From: Burkholderia sp. Bp8992
GTDB lineage: Bacteria; Pseudomonadota; Gammaproteobacteria; Burkholderiales; Burkholderiaceae
NCBI RefSeq assembly: GCF_003853705.1
Contig: NZ_QTQI01000025.1
Span: 61,548-125,547, forward strand
Reading direction: 5' to 3'
DNA: 64,000 bases
A model generated the notes under the pieces. It had not been told where the DNA came from, made no database searches, and saw nothing but the letters and a program-made list of their open reading frames with translations. Both the position numbers and the translations under genes were made by a program. Of this stretch, positions 10,317 through 19,132 are shown one piece after another (within the stretch, counting starts at the first letter, position 1; each line of letters starts with the position of its first letter).

Positions 10317-11098
10317 GACCGCACCTCCTGCAGCGCCTGCCGCGTCGCGCGCAACAGCCAGCTCACGTCTGCCGATACCGTGATCATCCGGTAGCCGGCC
10401 TCGCGGTACTGGCGCGCGACCGCCGTATCGCCCGCGAAGATGCCGACCGCGACGCCGGCCTGCCGGCCGGCCGCGAGCACGCGCGCCATCGCGGTTTCGA
10501 CGTCCGGGTGGCGAATGTCGCCGAGATGGCCGAGGCTCGCCGCGAGATCGGCGGGGCCGACGAACAGGCAGTCGACGCCAGGCGTCGCCGCGATCCGCTC
10601 GACCTCGTCGACACCGCGCGCCGATTCGATCTGCACGATCACCGCAACCTGCGCGTTCGCCGTCTGCACGTAATCGCGGCGCATGCCGAACGCCGCCGCG
10701 CGCACCATGCCCGCGACGCCGCGCAGCCCGTCCGGCGAATCGGGCGACGGATAGCGCGTGAGCCGCACCGCATGCGCGGCTTCGTCGGGCGTCTCGATGC
10801 CGGGAAACATCAGCGTGCGCGCACCGGCGTCGAGCGCACGCTTCACGAGCCACGGCTCGCGCGCCGGCACGCGCACGACGGGCTCGCTCGGCAAGTGGGC
10901 GGCCGCGATCGCGCGCAGTTGCGAAGCGACGTCGCGGCTGTCGTTCGGCGCGTGCTCCATGTCGATGCAGAGCCAGTCATAGCCGGCGTGCGCGAGCGCT
11001 TCCGCGGCCGATTCACTGCCGAGCGACAGCCACAGGCCGTACAGCGGATCGTCGCCGTCACGCAGGCGCTGCTTGAGGGAATTGGTGAGCGTGCTCAT
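10313..11098 (-). CDS. HpcH/HpaI-family class II aldolase
   Basis: This is a metal-dependent pyruvate-type aldolase of the HpcH/HpaI (RhmA, GarL) family, which cleaves 2-keto-3-deoxy acids to pyruvate and an aldehyde. The 261-residue product shows GLWLSLGSESAAEALAHAGY, the metal/acid region WLCIDMEHAPND, a second metal site in VIVQIESARGVDEV, and VDCLFVGPADLAASLG. The start chosen (MSTLTNSLKQRL) aligns with family N-termini. Longer upstream frames are unlikely coding. The physiological substrate cannot be assigned. Confidence 0.88.
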   Translation of the reverse strand: MSTLTNSLKQRLRDGDDPLYGLWLSLGSESAAEALAHAGYDWLCIDMEHAPNDSRDVASQLRAIAAAHLPSEPVVRVPAREPWLVKRALDAGARTLMFPGIETPDEAAHAVRLTRYPSPDSPDGLRGVAGMVRAAAFGMRRDYVQTANAQVAVIVQIESARGVDEVERIAATPGVDCLFVGPADLAASLGHLGDIRHPDVETAMARVLAAGRQAGVAVGIFAGDTAVARQYREAGYRMITVSADVSWLLRATRQALQEVRS

Positions 11099-11414
11099 CG
11101 ATACGGCCTCCTGGACGGAACGGCAATCGAACGGGACAAGCAACTGGCGAAGCGGAGCGCGACACGTCGTGCAGCGCAGCAAGGCGGCTGCACCGGATCG
11201 CACTCTGGAACGTTAGTCGGCGACGGGCAGCCGATCTGACAGCACGCGCGGCGCGACGGCGCACGGACGCATTGTCCGGTGCCACCCAACGATCATAGCG
11301 CGGCGTTACGCGGAATGTGGGAACAGGCGGGAAGCTGCGCCGGTGCGGGCGAAGCCGCACGGCACGGTGACGGGCAGCCCGCGCCGGCCGGCGCGGGCTG
11401 CCGGGAAGGCAGGA
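11099..11414. other. Intergenic region between queD and the aldolase gene
   Basis: This 316-base gap, between genes that both read leftward, contains the long palindrome at 11373-11402. The rest should hold the promoter of the aldolase/Sel1 pair. I could not pick a convincing -35/-10 pair, and no small gene is evident. Confidence 0.5.
11373..11402 (-). terminator. Long GC palindrome after queD, possible terminator
   Basis: A perfect 15-bp inverted repeat with no loop bases (GGCAGCCCGCGCCGG and its complement) lies 12 bases past the queD stop. There is no U run, so it may be a Rho-associated or processing hairpin rather than a classical intrinsic terminator. Confidence 0.5.
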
Positions 11415-11867
11415 TCAGCGGCCGGGCTGGCGCTCGACGTCGGCCCAGCAGTTCGGCGTCTCGTACAGGCGCACGCGCTCGAGGCGCAGGTTCACGCCGT
11501 AGTGCGCATCGTACACGTTCGCGAGCAGGTCGAACGCGATTGCGGCGAGGTTCTCGACGGTCGGGATCCGGTCGATCACGACGGTCTTGTGGTCGGCCAT
11601 CTGTTCGAGGAACGAGCGCACGACTTCGTCGCGCGCATAGACAAGGAACGCGTGGTCCCACTTGCTGACGAGGTGCTCCATCGCGAGCGCCTTCACGTCG
11701 GCGAAATCCATCACCATGCCGCGGTCGGGCGCCCCCTCGGTATCGACGAGATCGCCGCGCAGCGTGATTTCGAGCACGTAGCGATGGCCGTGCAGGTTCC
11801 TGCACTGGCTGCGGTGATCGGGGATGCGGTGGCCCGCGTCGAATTCGAGTTTTCGGGTAATCAGCAC
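11415..11867 (-). CDS. queD: 6-carboxytetrahydropterin synthase
   Basis: QueD converts dihydroneopterin triphosphate to 6-carboxy-5,6,7,8-tetrahydropterin in 7-deazaguanine (preQ0, queuosine) synthesis. The 150-residue product has the zinc histidines in FDAGHRIPDH and NLHGHRYVLEI. It also has the catalytic region around MVMDFADVKAL and the C-terminal RVRLYETPNCWADV. It follows queC and queE on the same strand with an 18-base gap from queE. Confidence 0.95.
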   Translation of the reverse strand: MLITRKLEFDAGHRIPDHRSQCRNLHGHRYVLEITLRGDLVDTEGAPDRGMVMDFADVKALAMEHLVSKWDHAFLVYARDEVVRSFLEQMADHKTVVIDRIPTVENLAAIAFDLLANVYDAHYGVNLRLERVRLYETPNCWADVERQPGR

Positions 11868-11885
11868 GATGTCAAAAGCCGTGGC

Positions 11886-12518
11886 TCAGGGAATGTTCAG
11901 ATATTTATGGGTCTGCATCGACAGCCGCCACTGCGGATGACGCTTGCACCAGTCGATCGCGAGCTTCGTATTGAGGTCGCGCGACGGGCCGTCCATCGGC
12001 TGGACCAGGAAGTACTCGAAGTCGAGCTTCGCATAGTCGGCCAGCCGCTGGTTGTCCTGCGGGATCACGACTTTCAGCTCGTTGCCCTTCGTGACGACGA
12101 GCGGCGCATCGGCCTTCGGGCTCACGCAGATCCAGTCGATCGATTCGAGCACCGGCAGCGAGCCGTTCGTCTCGATCGCGATCTCGAAGCCGGCCGCGTG
12201 CAGCGCGTCGACGAGCGGCTGGTCGAGCTGCAGCATCGGCTCGCCGCCCGTGCAGACGACGAAGCGGTGCGCCTCGCCCTCCGGCCACAGGCCGGCGATC
12301 GTCGCGACGAGCGCATCGGCGTCCTTGAACTTGCCGCCGTTCTCGCCATCAGTGCCGACGAAGTCGGTATCGCAGAAGCGGCACACGGCCTCCGCACGAT
12401 CCTCTTCGCGGCCCGACCACAGGTTGCAGCCGGCGAACCGGCAGAACACGGCCGGCCGGCCCGCATTCGCGCCTTCGCCCTGCAACGTGTAGAAAATTTC
12501 CTTGACCGCGTAAGTCAT
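11886..12518 (-). CDS. queE: 7-carboxy-7-deazaguanine synthase (radical SAM)
   Basis: QueE rearranges carboxytetrahydropterin to 7-carboxy-7-deazaguanine with a [4Fe-4S] cluster and SAM. The cluster cysteines follow the non-canonical C-x14-C-x2-C spacing (FAGC, 14 residues, then CRFC). This is the form I recall from the structurally characterised Burkholderia multivorans enzyme. The N-terminus MTYAVKEIFYTLQGEGANAGRP and the CTGGEPMLQLD segment are also typical. The 210-residue length is normal for this subfamily. Confidence 0.96.
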   Translation of the reverse strand: MTYAVKEIFYTLQGEGANAGRPAVFCRFAGCNLWSGREEDRAEAVCRFCDTDFVGTDGENGGKFKDADALVATIAGLWPEGEAHRFVVCTGGEPMLQLDQPLVDALHAAGFEIAIETNGSLPVLESIDWICVSPKADAPLVVTKGNELKVVIPQDNQRLADYAKLDFEYFLVQPMDGPSRDLNTKLAIDWCKRHPQWRLSMQTHKYLNIP

Positions 12519-12593
12519 CGTGCTTCGTCCGGCTCGCGCCGCTCGTTGTCGATCAGAATCCGTTATTCAATCCGTGCTGCCGATGCACCCGCA

Positions 12594-13328
12594 TCACAGC
12601 GGCGCTTCGGTCACCCGCTCGCCCTTCAGGTAAGCCTCGTAGCCGCGCTTGCGCAGCTTGCAGGCCGGGCATTCGCCGCAGCCGAAGCCCCAATCGTGCA
12701 GTTCCGCGCGCTCGCCCACGTAGCACGTGTGCGTCTCGACGCGGATCAGCTCGACGAGCGCCTCGCCGCCGAGCTGCTCGGCGAGCTGCCACGTCTGCGC
12801 CTTGTCGAGCCACATCAGCGGCGTCTCGAGCACGATGCGCGTGTCCATCCCGAGGTTCAGCGCGACCTGCAGCGCCTTCATCGTATCGTCGCGGCAGTCG
12901 GGGTAGCCCGAGAAGTCGGTCTCGCACATCCCGCCGACCAGCACGCGCAACCCGCGACGATAGGCGATCGCCGCGGCGATCGTCATGAACATCAGGTTGC
13001 GACCGGGCACGAACGTGTTCGGCAGGCCGTTCGCGGCCGTCTCGATCTCGATCGTGCGCGTCATCGCGGTATCGCTGATCGCGCCGAGCACCGACAGGTC
13101 GATCATGTGATCGTCGCCGAGCCGGTCCGACCAGGCGGGAAAGTCGCGCTTCAGCGCTTCGCGCACGCCCTCGCGACATTCGAGCTCGACGCGATGGCGC
13201 TGGCCGTAATCGAAGCCGAGCGTCTCGACCGTCTGATAGCGTTCGAGGGCCCATGCCACGCACGTGGCCGAGTCCTGCCCGCCGGAAAACAACACGAGCG
13301 CGCCGTCTTTAGCGTCTGTCCGAATCAC
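12594..13328 (-). CDS. queC: 7-cyano-7-deazaguanine (preQ0) synthase
   Basis: QueC is the ATP-dependent ligase that turns 7-carboxy-7-deazaguanine into preQ0. The 244-residue product has the PP-loop ATP motif [11 protein letters not shown] near residue 15. The zinc-binding cysteine cluster [14 protein letters not shown] lies near the C-terminus. It is the first gene of queC-queE-queD. queF (preQ0 reductase) is not next to it and must lie elsewhere if queuosine is made. Confidence 0.96.
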   Translation of the reverse strand: MIRTDAKDGALVLFSGGQDSATCVAWALERYQTVETLGFDYGQRHRVELECREGVREALKRDFPAWSDRLGDDHMIDLSVLGAISDTAMTRTIEIETAANGLPNTFVPGRNLMFMTIAAAIAYRRGLRVLVGGMCETDFSGYPDCRDDTMKALQVALNLGMDTRIVLETPLMWLDKAQTWQLAEQLGGEALVELIRVETHTCYVGERAELHDWGFGCGECPACKLRKRGYEAYLKGERVTEAPL

Positions 13329-13679
13329 CGTGATACTCCGTGAATGTGTAGGCTCGCGTCGCGCTGCGCCCCCAGGGCCGACTGCCGCCGGGCGGCCCGA
13401 CGCGGCCGGCCTGCGCCGGCTCGACCAGTATAGGCAGCGCGGGCGGCCGCGAACGCGGCGGTGCGCTTATACCGCCCATCGCGCGGCATCGTTGCCGCGT
13501 GTCACGGCGGCGCGAGATTCGCAGCCTGCCGTGCGCGTGAAGCGATGCGCTAAGTCATTGAGCGGGCACGGATTTTATCACGCCCGTGCGAATGCTGCCG
13601 GCCACACCGCCCACGACACGCAATACCCACCACAAACGAAAAACCCCAAGAACCTTCCGATTCTTGGGGTTTTAAATGC
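13329..13679. other. Intergenic region between queC and tRNA-Phe
   Basis: This 351-base non-coding gap holds the tRNA-Phe terminator at its right end and presumably the queC promoter. I looked for a preQ1-type riboswitch (short hairpin followed by an A-rich tail) upstream of queC and saw none that I would defend. Confidence 0.5.
13639..13673 (-). terminator. Intrinsic terminator after tRNA-Phe
   Basis: A perfect hairpin (CCCCAAGAA / TTCTTGGGG) has an 8-base loop, A/T runs on both sides and an 8-bp-plus stem. It lies 7 bases past the tRNA 3' end. The flanking A and T runs allow it to work in both directions. Confidence 0.9.
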
Positions 13680-13755
13680 TGGTGGCCTGGGACGGAATCG
13701 AACCATCGACACGCGGATTTTCAATCCGCTGCTCTACCAACTGAGCTACCGGGCC
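13680..13755 (-). tRNA. tRNA-Phe (GAA)
   Basis: This 76-base cloverleaf begins GGCCCGGTAGCTCAG and ends with an encoded CCA. Its anticodon loop is TTGAAAA, giving anticodon GAA (phenylalanine). The T arm GGTTCGATTCC is standard. It stands alone between its own promoter and terminator. Confidence 0.98.
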
Positions 13756-13768
13756 AACGAAGAATGAA

Positions 13769-13797
13769 AGTATATCGAGCTATTCATCCCTGAGCAA
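13769..13797 (-). promoter_or_regulatory. tRNA-Phe promoter
   Basis: On the minus strand this reads TTGCTC, 17 bases, TATACT, a good sigma70 promoter. The -10 box ends 13 bases before the tRNA, so the 5' leader is only a few bases. Confidence 0.8.
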
Positions 13798-13815
13798 GTG
13801 CTTTCGCAAAATATT

Positions 13816-14517
13816 TTAAAGCGCGCCTTCGGACGGCTTCTTGCCGAGCTCGACGCCGAGCTGCTTGAGCTTGCGATACAGGTGCGTGCGCTCGAGGCCC
13901 GTCTTCTCCGCGACGCGCGTCATGCTGCCGTTTTCGCGCGCGAGGTGATATTCGAAGTACGCGCGCTCGAACGCATCGCGTGCTTCGCGCAACGGGATGT
14001 CGAACGGGATCGCGGCCGTCTGCCCCGCGAGGCCGAGTGCCGCCGCCATGTCGTCGCCGAGCGTCGGCAGCGCTGCCGCGGACGCCACCGCCGCCGGCCC
14101 CGCCGCCTGCCCGGCGCCGGCCTTCGCCGCCGCATTCGCGGACACGGGCGCCGCACCGCGTGCGAGACCGTGCTCGACGGACTTCAGCAGCTTCTGCAGT
14201 GCGATCGGCTTCTCGAGGAAATCGAGCGCGCCGATCTTGGTTGCCTCGACGGCCGTATCGATCGTCGCGTGCCCGGACATCATGATCACGGGCATCGTCA
14301 GCAGCCCCTGCGCCGCCCACTCCTTGAGCAGGGTCACGCCGTCGGTATCGGGCATCCAGATATCGAGCAGCACGAGATCGGGCGCCTGATTCAGCCGGTA
14401 TTCCCGCGCGGCCTGCGCGTTCTCCGCTGCCTCGACGACATGTCCTTCATCGCTGAGGATCTCCGAGAGCAATTCCCGGATGCCCATTTCATCATCTACC
14501 ACCAGGATGGTTGCCAT
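13816..14517 (-). CDS. NtrX-like response regulator lacking the AAA+ domain
   Basis: This is the response regulator of a two-component pair with the adjacent NtrY-like kinase. The receiver domain spans residues ~1-120, with acidic pocket D8/D9, phospho-acceptor D52 in LVLLDIWMPDTDG, and K103 in FLEKPIAL. After an Ala/Gly-rich linker, a Fis-type helix-turn-helix occupies the C-terminus (MTRVAEKTGLERTHLYRKL). At 233 residues it lacks the ~230-residue sigma54-activating ATPase module of canonical NtrX. It therefore probably acts as a plain DNA-binding activator or repressor. The start is directly adjacent to the kinase stop. Confidence 0.9.
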   Translation of the reverse strand: MATILVVDDEMGIRELLSEILSDEGHVVEAAENAQAAREYRLNQAPDLVLLDIWMPDTDGVTLLKEWAAQGLLTMPVIMMSGHATIDTAVEATKIGALDFLEKPIALQKLLKSVEHGLARGAAPVSANAAAKAGAGQAAGPAAVASAAALPTLGDDMAAALGLAGQTAAIPFDIPLREARDAFERAYFEYHLARENGSMTRVAEKTGLERTHLYRKLKQLGVELGKKPSEGAL

Positions 14518-16932
14518 TTACGCTGCCTTTGTCTGCTCACTTGCTTTTGTCTTGGCGGGTGCCGCCCCGTCCTGCGCGCCCGATGCGGCGTCTGGCGCAT
14601 CGCTCGCCATCTGCAGGAACAGGATCGACACCTGCGCACCCTCGACGGTCTCGCCGTGCATGCGATTGCGCAAATCGATCCGCGCACCATGCTCGTCGAC
14701 GATTTTCTTGACCGTGGCCAACCCGAGCCCCGTGCCCTTCGCCTTCGTCGTCACGTAAGGCTCGAACGCGCGGGTCAGGATGCGTGCCGGAAAACCGGGC
14801 CCGTTGTCGGACACGGTAAGACGTACCGCGACGCGCGTTTTGCCCTCGGCGTCGGGATCGCCATATTCTACTGTCTTGGTTTCGATCAACACACGCGGAT
14901 GCGCAGACTCCGCGACCGAATCCTGCGCATTCTGCAGCAGGTTGTGAATCACCTGGCGCAATTGCGTCGCATCACCGCGAATCACGGGCAGCGACGGCGC
15001 GAGCTCGGCGACGATCGGGCTCTTGCCTTCGCCGACACCATACAGCCCGAGCACCTCGCTCGCCAGTTCGTTCAACTGCAGGTTCGCGAGCACCGCCGGC
15101 GGCGTGCGCGCGTATTCGCGGAAATCGTCGACCATCCGCTTCATCGCGGCCACCTGGTTCACGATCATCGTCGCGCCGCGCTTGAGCACGTCCGCGTCGG
15201 GCGGCGCGAGCTTGTCGGACAGCTTCATCTGCAGCCGCTCGGCCGACAGCTGGATCGGCGTCAGCGGATTCTTGATCTCGTGCGCGAGCCGGCGTGCGAC
15301 TTCGCCCCACGCGACCGACCGCTGCGCGGAAATCACGTCGGAGATGTCGTCGAACACGACGACGTAACCGGACGTCTGCGGATCGTCGGCCTGCCCCTCG
15401 ACCGTCGACACGAGGCGCGTGCCGCGCACGAGCAGCGTCAGCGGATCGGTTTCGCCCGGCACCTCGATCGCGAACTGCTGCTGCCAGTGGCCGCGATCGC
15501 CGCTGCCGCCGTCGGACGCCGCCTCGCGATCGGCGAACGCCTTGCGCACCATCGCGCCGAATCCCGCCGCCACGCCGATCCGGTCGAGCGTCGTGCCGAT
15601 CAGCGAATTGAACGGCTGCCGGAAGATCCGCTCGGCGCCGCGATTGGCTGTCGTCAGCCTGAACTGGCGGTCGAGCACGAACACGCCGGCCGTCAGGTTC
15701 GCGAGGATGCTTTCGAGATACGTCTTCGAATGCTCGAGCGCGATGCGGTTCTTCTCGACCGCCAGCCGCGCCTCGGACAACTGGCGCGTCATCGCGTTGA
15801 ACGACTGCGTGAGGAAGCCGAGCTCGTCGCGCGTCTTGATCTCGCGCTTCGGCGTGTAGTCGCCTTCCGTGATCTCCTTCGTGCCCTGCGCGAGCAGGAA
15901 CAGCGGCCGCGCGAGCTGCTGGCCGAGCGCGAGCGCGAGCATCATCGCGATGAAGGTCGCGAGGAACAGCGCGAGCGTCAGCGTGCCGATGTACATCTTG
16001 CGCAGCCCCGTGCGGCCGAGCGACTTTTCCTGGTACTCGCGATACGCGCGCTGCACGGCGTCCGCGTTGTGCGCGAGCGTCGGCGGCACCGGCTGCGTGA
16101 GCTGCAGGAAGCGCTCCGCCGGCTGCAGCAGCGACGTCGTCGCATCGGGAATCGGCCGCACGACGCGCAGCCGCAGCGCACCCTTCGCGCCATGCGCGCG
16201 CGGGTCGCCGTCGACCTCGCCCTCGATCGCCGCGTACGCGCCGTGTTCGCGCGCCTGATTCAGCATCAGCGGCGTCGGCAGGTCGTCCGGAATCAGCGCC
16301 GCGAAATTGCCCGACGCCTGCGCGACGATGTGCAGCTCGGGCGCCGCACCCGAGCCGCCGCGGCCCGGCTCGACGATCGTCGCGTCCTGCACGCCGAACT
16401 GATCGCGCAGCCGCAGCAGCGTGAGCGTCGTGCCGTTCGTGTTCGCATCGACGCTCGCGAGCTGGTCGGACATCAGCCGCGCCTTCGTCTGCAGGTCGGA
16501 CAGCGACGCATCGAGCATGCCGCGACCGAGGTTCAGGCCGGCCGTCAGCGCGGTCTCGACGTTCACGTCGAACCACGACTCGATACTGCGCGACACGAAC
16601 TGGTACGACACGATGTAGATGATCCCGCCCGGCACCACGCCGACGAGCGCGAAGAACACCGCGAGCTTCGCGAGCAGCCGCGTGCCGAACTTGCCCTTCC
16701 TCAGGCGCACGACGATCATCCCGATCAGCCCGAGCACCACGAGCAGGAACACGAGCGCGACGACGATGTTCGTCGCGTACAGCCACGAGTAGTAGCGATC
16801 GAAGAATTCGGTGTTCGCGCTCGCGGCCGCGAGCAGCACGAGCAGCAGCAGCGCGGTCAGCGCGACGGTCGAGACGATCACGCGGACGAGGAGGCTCTTC
16901 CCGCTGGCCGCGCGGCGCACTTTATTTAGCAC
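14518..16932 (-). CDS. NtrY-like membrane sensor histidine kinase
   Basis: This 804-residue inner-membrane histidine kinase has N-terminal membrane helices (VIVSTVALTALLLLVLLAAA and further ones to ~residue 100) and a large periplasmic region. Another membrane helix near residue 320 precedes a HAMP domain, and a PAS domain (ANLTAGVFVLDRQFRL) follows. The H-box RLAHEIKNPLTPIQL lies near residue 550. N (NLLQNAQDSV), G1 (VSDNGPGFPA) and G2 (GTGLGLATVKK) ATP-site boxes follow. It overlaps the DUF4390 gene by 11 bases. The signal is unknown. NtrYX relatives respond to nitrogen or redox state. Confidence 0.93.
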   Translation of the reverse strand: MLNKVRRAASGKSLLVRVIVSTVALTALLLLVLLAAASANTEFFDRYYSWLYATNIVVALVFLLVVLGLIGMIVVRLRKGKFGTRLLAKLAVFFALVGVVPGGIIYIVSYQFVSRSIESWFDVNVETALTAGLNLGRGMLDASLSDLQTKARLMSDQLASVDANTNGTTLTLLRLRDQFGVQDATIVEPGRGGSGAAPELHIVAQASGNFAALIPDDLPTPLMLNQAREHGAYAAIEGEVDGDPRAHGAKGALRLRVVRPIPDATTSLLQPAERFLQLTQPVPPTLAHNADAVQRAYREYQEKSLGRTGLRKMYIGTLTLALFLATFIAMMLALALGQQLARPLFLLAQGTKEITEGDYTPKREIKTRDELGFLTQSFNAMTRQLSEARLAVEKNRIALEHSKTYLESILANLTAGVFVLDRQFRLTTANRGAERIFRQPFNSLIGTTLDRIGVAAGFGAMVRKAFADREAASDGGSGDRGHWQQQFAIEVPGETDPLTLLVRGTRLVSTVEGQADDPQTSGYVVVFDDISDVISAQRSVAWGEVARRLAHEIKNPLTPIQLSAERLQMKLSDKLAPPDADVLKRGATMIVNQVAAMKRMVDDFREYARTPPAVLANLQLNELASEVLGLYGVGEGKSPIVAELAPSLPVIRGDATQLRQVIHNLLQNAQDSVAESAHPRVLIETKTVEYGDPDAEGKTRVAVRLTVSDNGPGFPARILTRAFEPYVTTKAKGTGLGLATVKKIVDEHGARIDLRNRMHGETVEGAQVSILFLQMASDAPDAASGAQDGAAPAKTKASEQTKAA

Positions 16933-17512
16933 GTTCGGTCACCGTGAAGTTGAAGCGCTTCCAGTCCGACCCGAGCGTCCAGTCGCGGTTGTTCACGGCA
17001 TCGACCTGGAACGGCTTCGGCATCAGCGCCGTGTCGAGCTGCATCCGCACCGACGCCGTGTAGGTTTCGCCCGCGCGCACCTGGTTGCGGTCGATCACGT
17101 GCCACGACGTGATGTGCCGGACCACCGCGAGCGCGTCCTTCAGCGACGGGAAGCCGAGCTGCAGGCCGCCGGTCGACACGCGGTACTCGCGCGTGAGCGG
17201 CTGGAACGACAGGCGGATCGTCTGCGTGACCGCCACCGGCTGCTCGTCGAACCAGTACCAGCGCGCGCGGCTCAGTTCGAAGTCGGTCGTGAAGTAAAGC
17301 GGGATACCCTTGTTGACGGCATCCTCGAGGTTCGGGTTCAGCTCGAAGTCGAAACGCGCGTCGAGGCTCCAGCCGCTTCCGTCGGACTGGAGCGACGCGC
17401 GCTGCACGGCGATCGATTCGGCATGCGCCGGCCGGACGACGGCCAGGCACAGCATCAATGCGACCAGCAGGACGGCCGCGAGCCGAAATGGAAAAAGGTG
17501 TTTGATCGTCAC
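16922..17512 (-). CDS. DUF4390 secreted/periplasmic protein
   Basis: This 196-residue product has a clear signal peptide (LAAVLLVALMLCLAVVRPAHA), then a beta-rich domain with LQSDGSGWSLDARFDFEL, LYFTTDFELSRARWYWFDE and a C-terminal WKRFNFTVTERAK. This fits the DUF4390 family, whose function is unknown. It lies between rsmB (4-base overlap) and the NtrY-like kinase (11-base overlap). That linkage suggests it may be an accessory periplasmic partner of the kinase, which is inference from position only. Confidence 0.85.
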   Translation of the reverse strand: MTIKHLFPFRLAAVLLVALMLCLAVVRPAHAESIAVQRASLQSDGSGWSLDARFDFELNPNLEDAVNKGIPLYFTTDFELSRARWYWFDEQPVAVTQTIRLSFQPLTREYRVSTGGLQLGFPSLKDALAVVRHITSWHVIDRNQVRAGETYTASVRMQLDTALMPKPFQVDAVNNRDWTLGSDWKRFNFTVTERAK

Positions 17513-18900
17513 CGTTTCTGGAACCGCGCGTAGAAAAATCCGTCGTGATCGGTGTTCTGGTCGAGTGCGGCGGCGGCCGCCCGTCCCTGCACGCTGCCCG
17601 GCAGCAGCTGGCCGGGGGCGTCCAATCGTACCGCATCTTCACAGGCCGCTTCAAACCAGCGCGCCTGCAATTCACCTTCCTCGGGGAAGATCGAGCAGGT
17701 CACGTAAAGCAGCTCGCCGCCCGGCTTCACGAGCGGCCACAGCGCCGACAGGATGCGGCGCTGTTCCGCGACGAGCGCCGGAATGTCGGCCTCGCGGCGC
17801 AGCCAGCGAATGTCGGGGTGCCGCCGCACGATGCCGGACGCCGAGCACGGAACGTCGGCGAGGATACGGTCAAACGGGCGCCCGTCGTACCACGCGTCGG
17901 GCGCACCTGCATCGCCGACGCGCACGTCCGCTTCGAGCGACAGGCGCACGAGGTTCTCGCCGATGCGCGCCGCGCGCGTTGCATCGCTTTCGAGCGCAAC
18001 GACTTCCGCGTCAGCCAGCTCGAGAATGTGGCCGGTCTTGCCGCCGGGTGCCGCGCATGCATCGAGCACGCGCATGCCGCCGCGCGCGTCGAGCCATTCG
18101 GCCGCGAGCTGCGCGCCGGCGTCCTGCACCGACACCACGCCGTCGGCGAAGCCCGGAATGCGCTCGACCGGCAGCGCCGACGCGAGCCGCACCGCGTGCC
18201 GGCCGATCGCGGTCGCGTCGATCCCGCTCGCCCGCAGTGTGTCGAGATACGCGTCGACGCTCGCGCGGCGCGCATTCACGCGCAGCGTCAACGGGCCCTG
18301 GCGTTCGCCGGCCGCGAGGATCGCCTGCCATGCATCGGGCCATGCGCGCTTCACCGCATCGACCCACCATGCGCGGTAATTCCAGCGCGCGACCGGGTCG
18401 GCCTGCATCGCCGCGACGAGCGCGTCGCGCTCACGCAGGAAACGGCGCAGCACCGCGTTGACCATGCCCTTCGCGAACGCGCACTCGCGCCGCGCGCCGA
18501 TCACGGTGACGGCCTGATCGACCACCGTGAACGCCGGATACGCGGCGGCGTCGGCCGGGTCGAGCAGCAGCGCGAGTGCGCCGGCGAGCACGGCGTGCAC
18601 GTGCGCGGGCGGTGCCTTGCTGACGAGTTTGCCGACCAGCCAGTCCGCGCTGCCGAGGCGACGCATCGTCCGGTACGCGACGTCCTGCGTCGCGCCGCGC
18701 GCGAGCGCCTGCGCACCGGACGGCATCTGTGCGAATACCGCCGACAACGCTGCCGGCAGCGCCGTGCCGCGCCGTACCGCGTCGACCGCCTGCGCGGCCG
18801 CGTCGAGCGCGAAGCCGAGCGAATCGGGCGCCAGATGCAGCGCGGCCAGACGCGCCGGGCGGCCGGAAGAAGACGGAGCGGAAGAACGGGTTCGTGTCAT
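17509..18900 (-). CDS. rsmB: 16S rRNA (cytosine-967-C5)-methyltransferase
   Basis: RsmB methylates C967 of 16S rRNA. The 463-residue product has an N-terminal NusB-like RNA-binding domain. The SAM-dependent domain follows, with DACAAPGGKTGHILEL (SAM motif), ILADVPCSASGIVRRHPD (one catalytic cysteine in PCS) and LYVTCSIFPEEGE (second cysteine in TCS). I chose the ATG giving MTRTRSSAPSSSG because upstream residues look non-coding. The gene begins the rsmB-DUF4390-kinase-regulator set. Confidence 0.94.
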   Translation of the reverse strand: MTRTRSSAPSSSGRPARLAALHLAPDSLGFALDAAAQAVDAVRRGTALPAALSAVFAQMPSGAQALARGATQDVAYRTMRRLGSADWLVGKLVSKAPPAHVHAVLAGALALLLDPADAAAYPAFTVVDQAVTVIGARRECAFAKGMVNAVLRRFLRERDALVAAMQADPVARWNYRAWWVDAVKRAWPDAWQAILAAGERQGPLTLRVNARRASVDAYLDTLRASGIDATAIGRHAVRLASALPVERIPGFADGVVSVQDAGAQLAAEWLDARGGMRVLDACAAPGGKTGHILELADAEVVALESDATRAARIGENLVRLSLEADVRVGDAGAPDAWYDGRPFDRILADVPCSASGIVRRHPDIRWLRREADIPALVAEQRRILSALWPLVKPGGELLYVTCSIFPEEGELQARWFEAACEDAVRLDAPGQLLPGSVQGRAAAAALDQNTDHDGFFYARFQKR

Positions 18901-19059
18901 CGGTACGGAATCGGCAATCAGGCGCGGCAAGCAGGCGCAGCAATCAAATACGGCAAACGGCAGGATCGCGGCGCCGCAAGGCCTCGCGATCCCAAACCGC
19001 GCATTGTAGCCTGCGACCACGCGGCCCCTTTGGCCCCTTTACGGCGCGCACAAATGAAA

Positions 19060-19087
19060 CACCCCGCAGCGCGAAGCGTGCGGGGTG
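19060..19087 (-). terminator. Hairpin terminator after htpX
   Basis: A stem of CACCCCGCA pairs with TGCGGGGTG across a CGCGAAGCG-type centre that is itself partly self-complementary. On the minus strand it is followed by TTTCATTTG. It lies 45 bases after the htpX stop and separates the def-fmt-htpX group from rsmB. Confidence 0.65.
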
Positions 19088-19132
19088 GCGTGACGGCCCC
19101 CGTGCGGCAACGGCCGCGCGGGATGCCGGGGT

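Noticed and set aside
13329-13640. A preQ1 riboswitch upstream of queC
   Set aside because: No hairpin with the required A-rich pseudoknot tail was found by eye. A covariance search would be decisive.
13798-16929. A 1043-codon open frame on the plus strand opposite the kinase/regulator pair
   Set aside because: Its translation is Arg/His/Leu-rich low-complexity sequence typical of antisense frames in GC-rich DNA. The minus strand carries clear kinase and regulator motifs.
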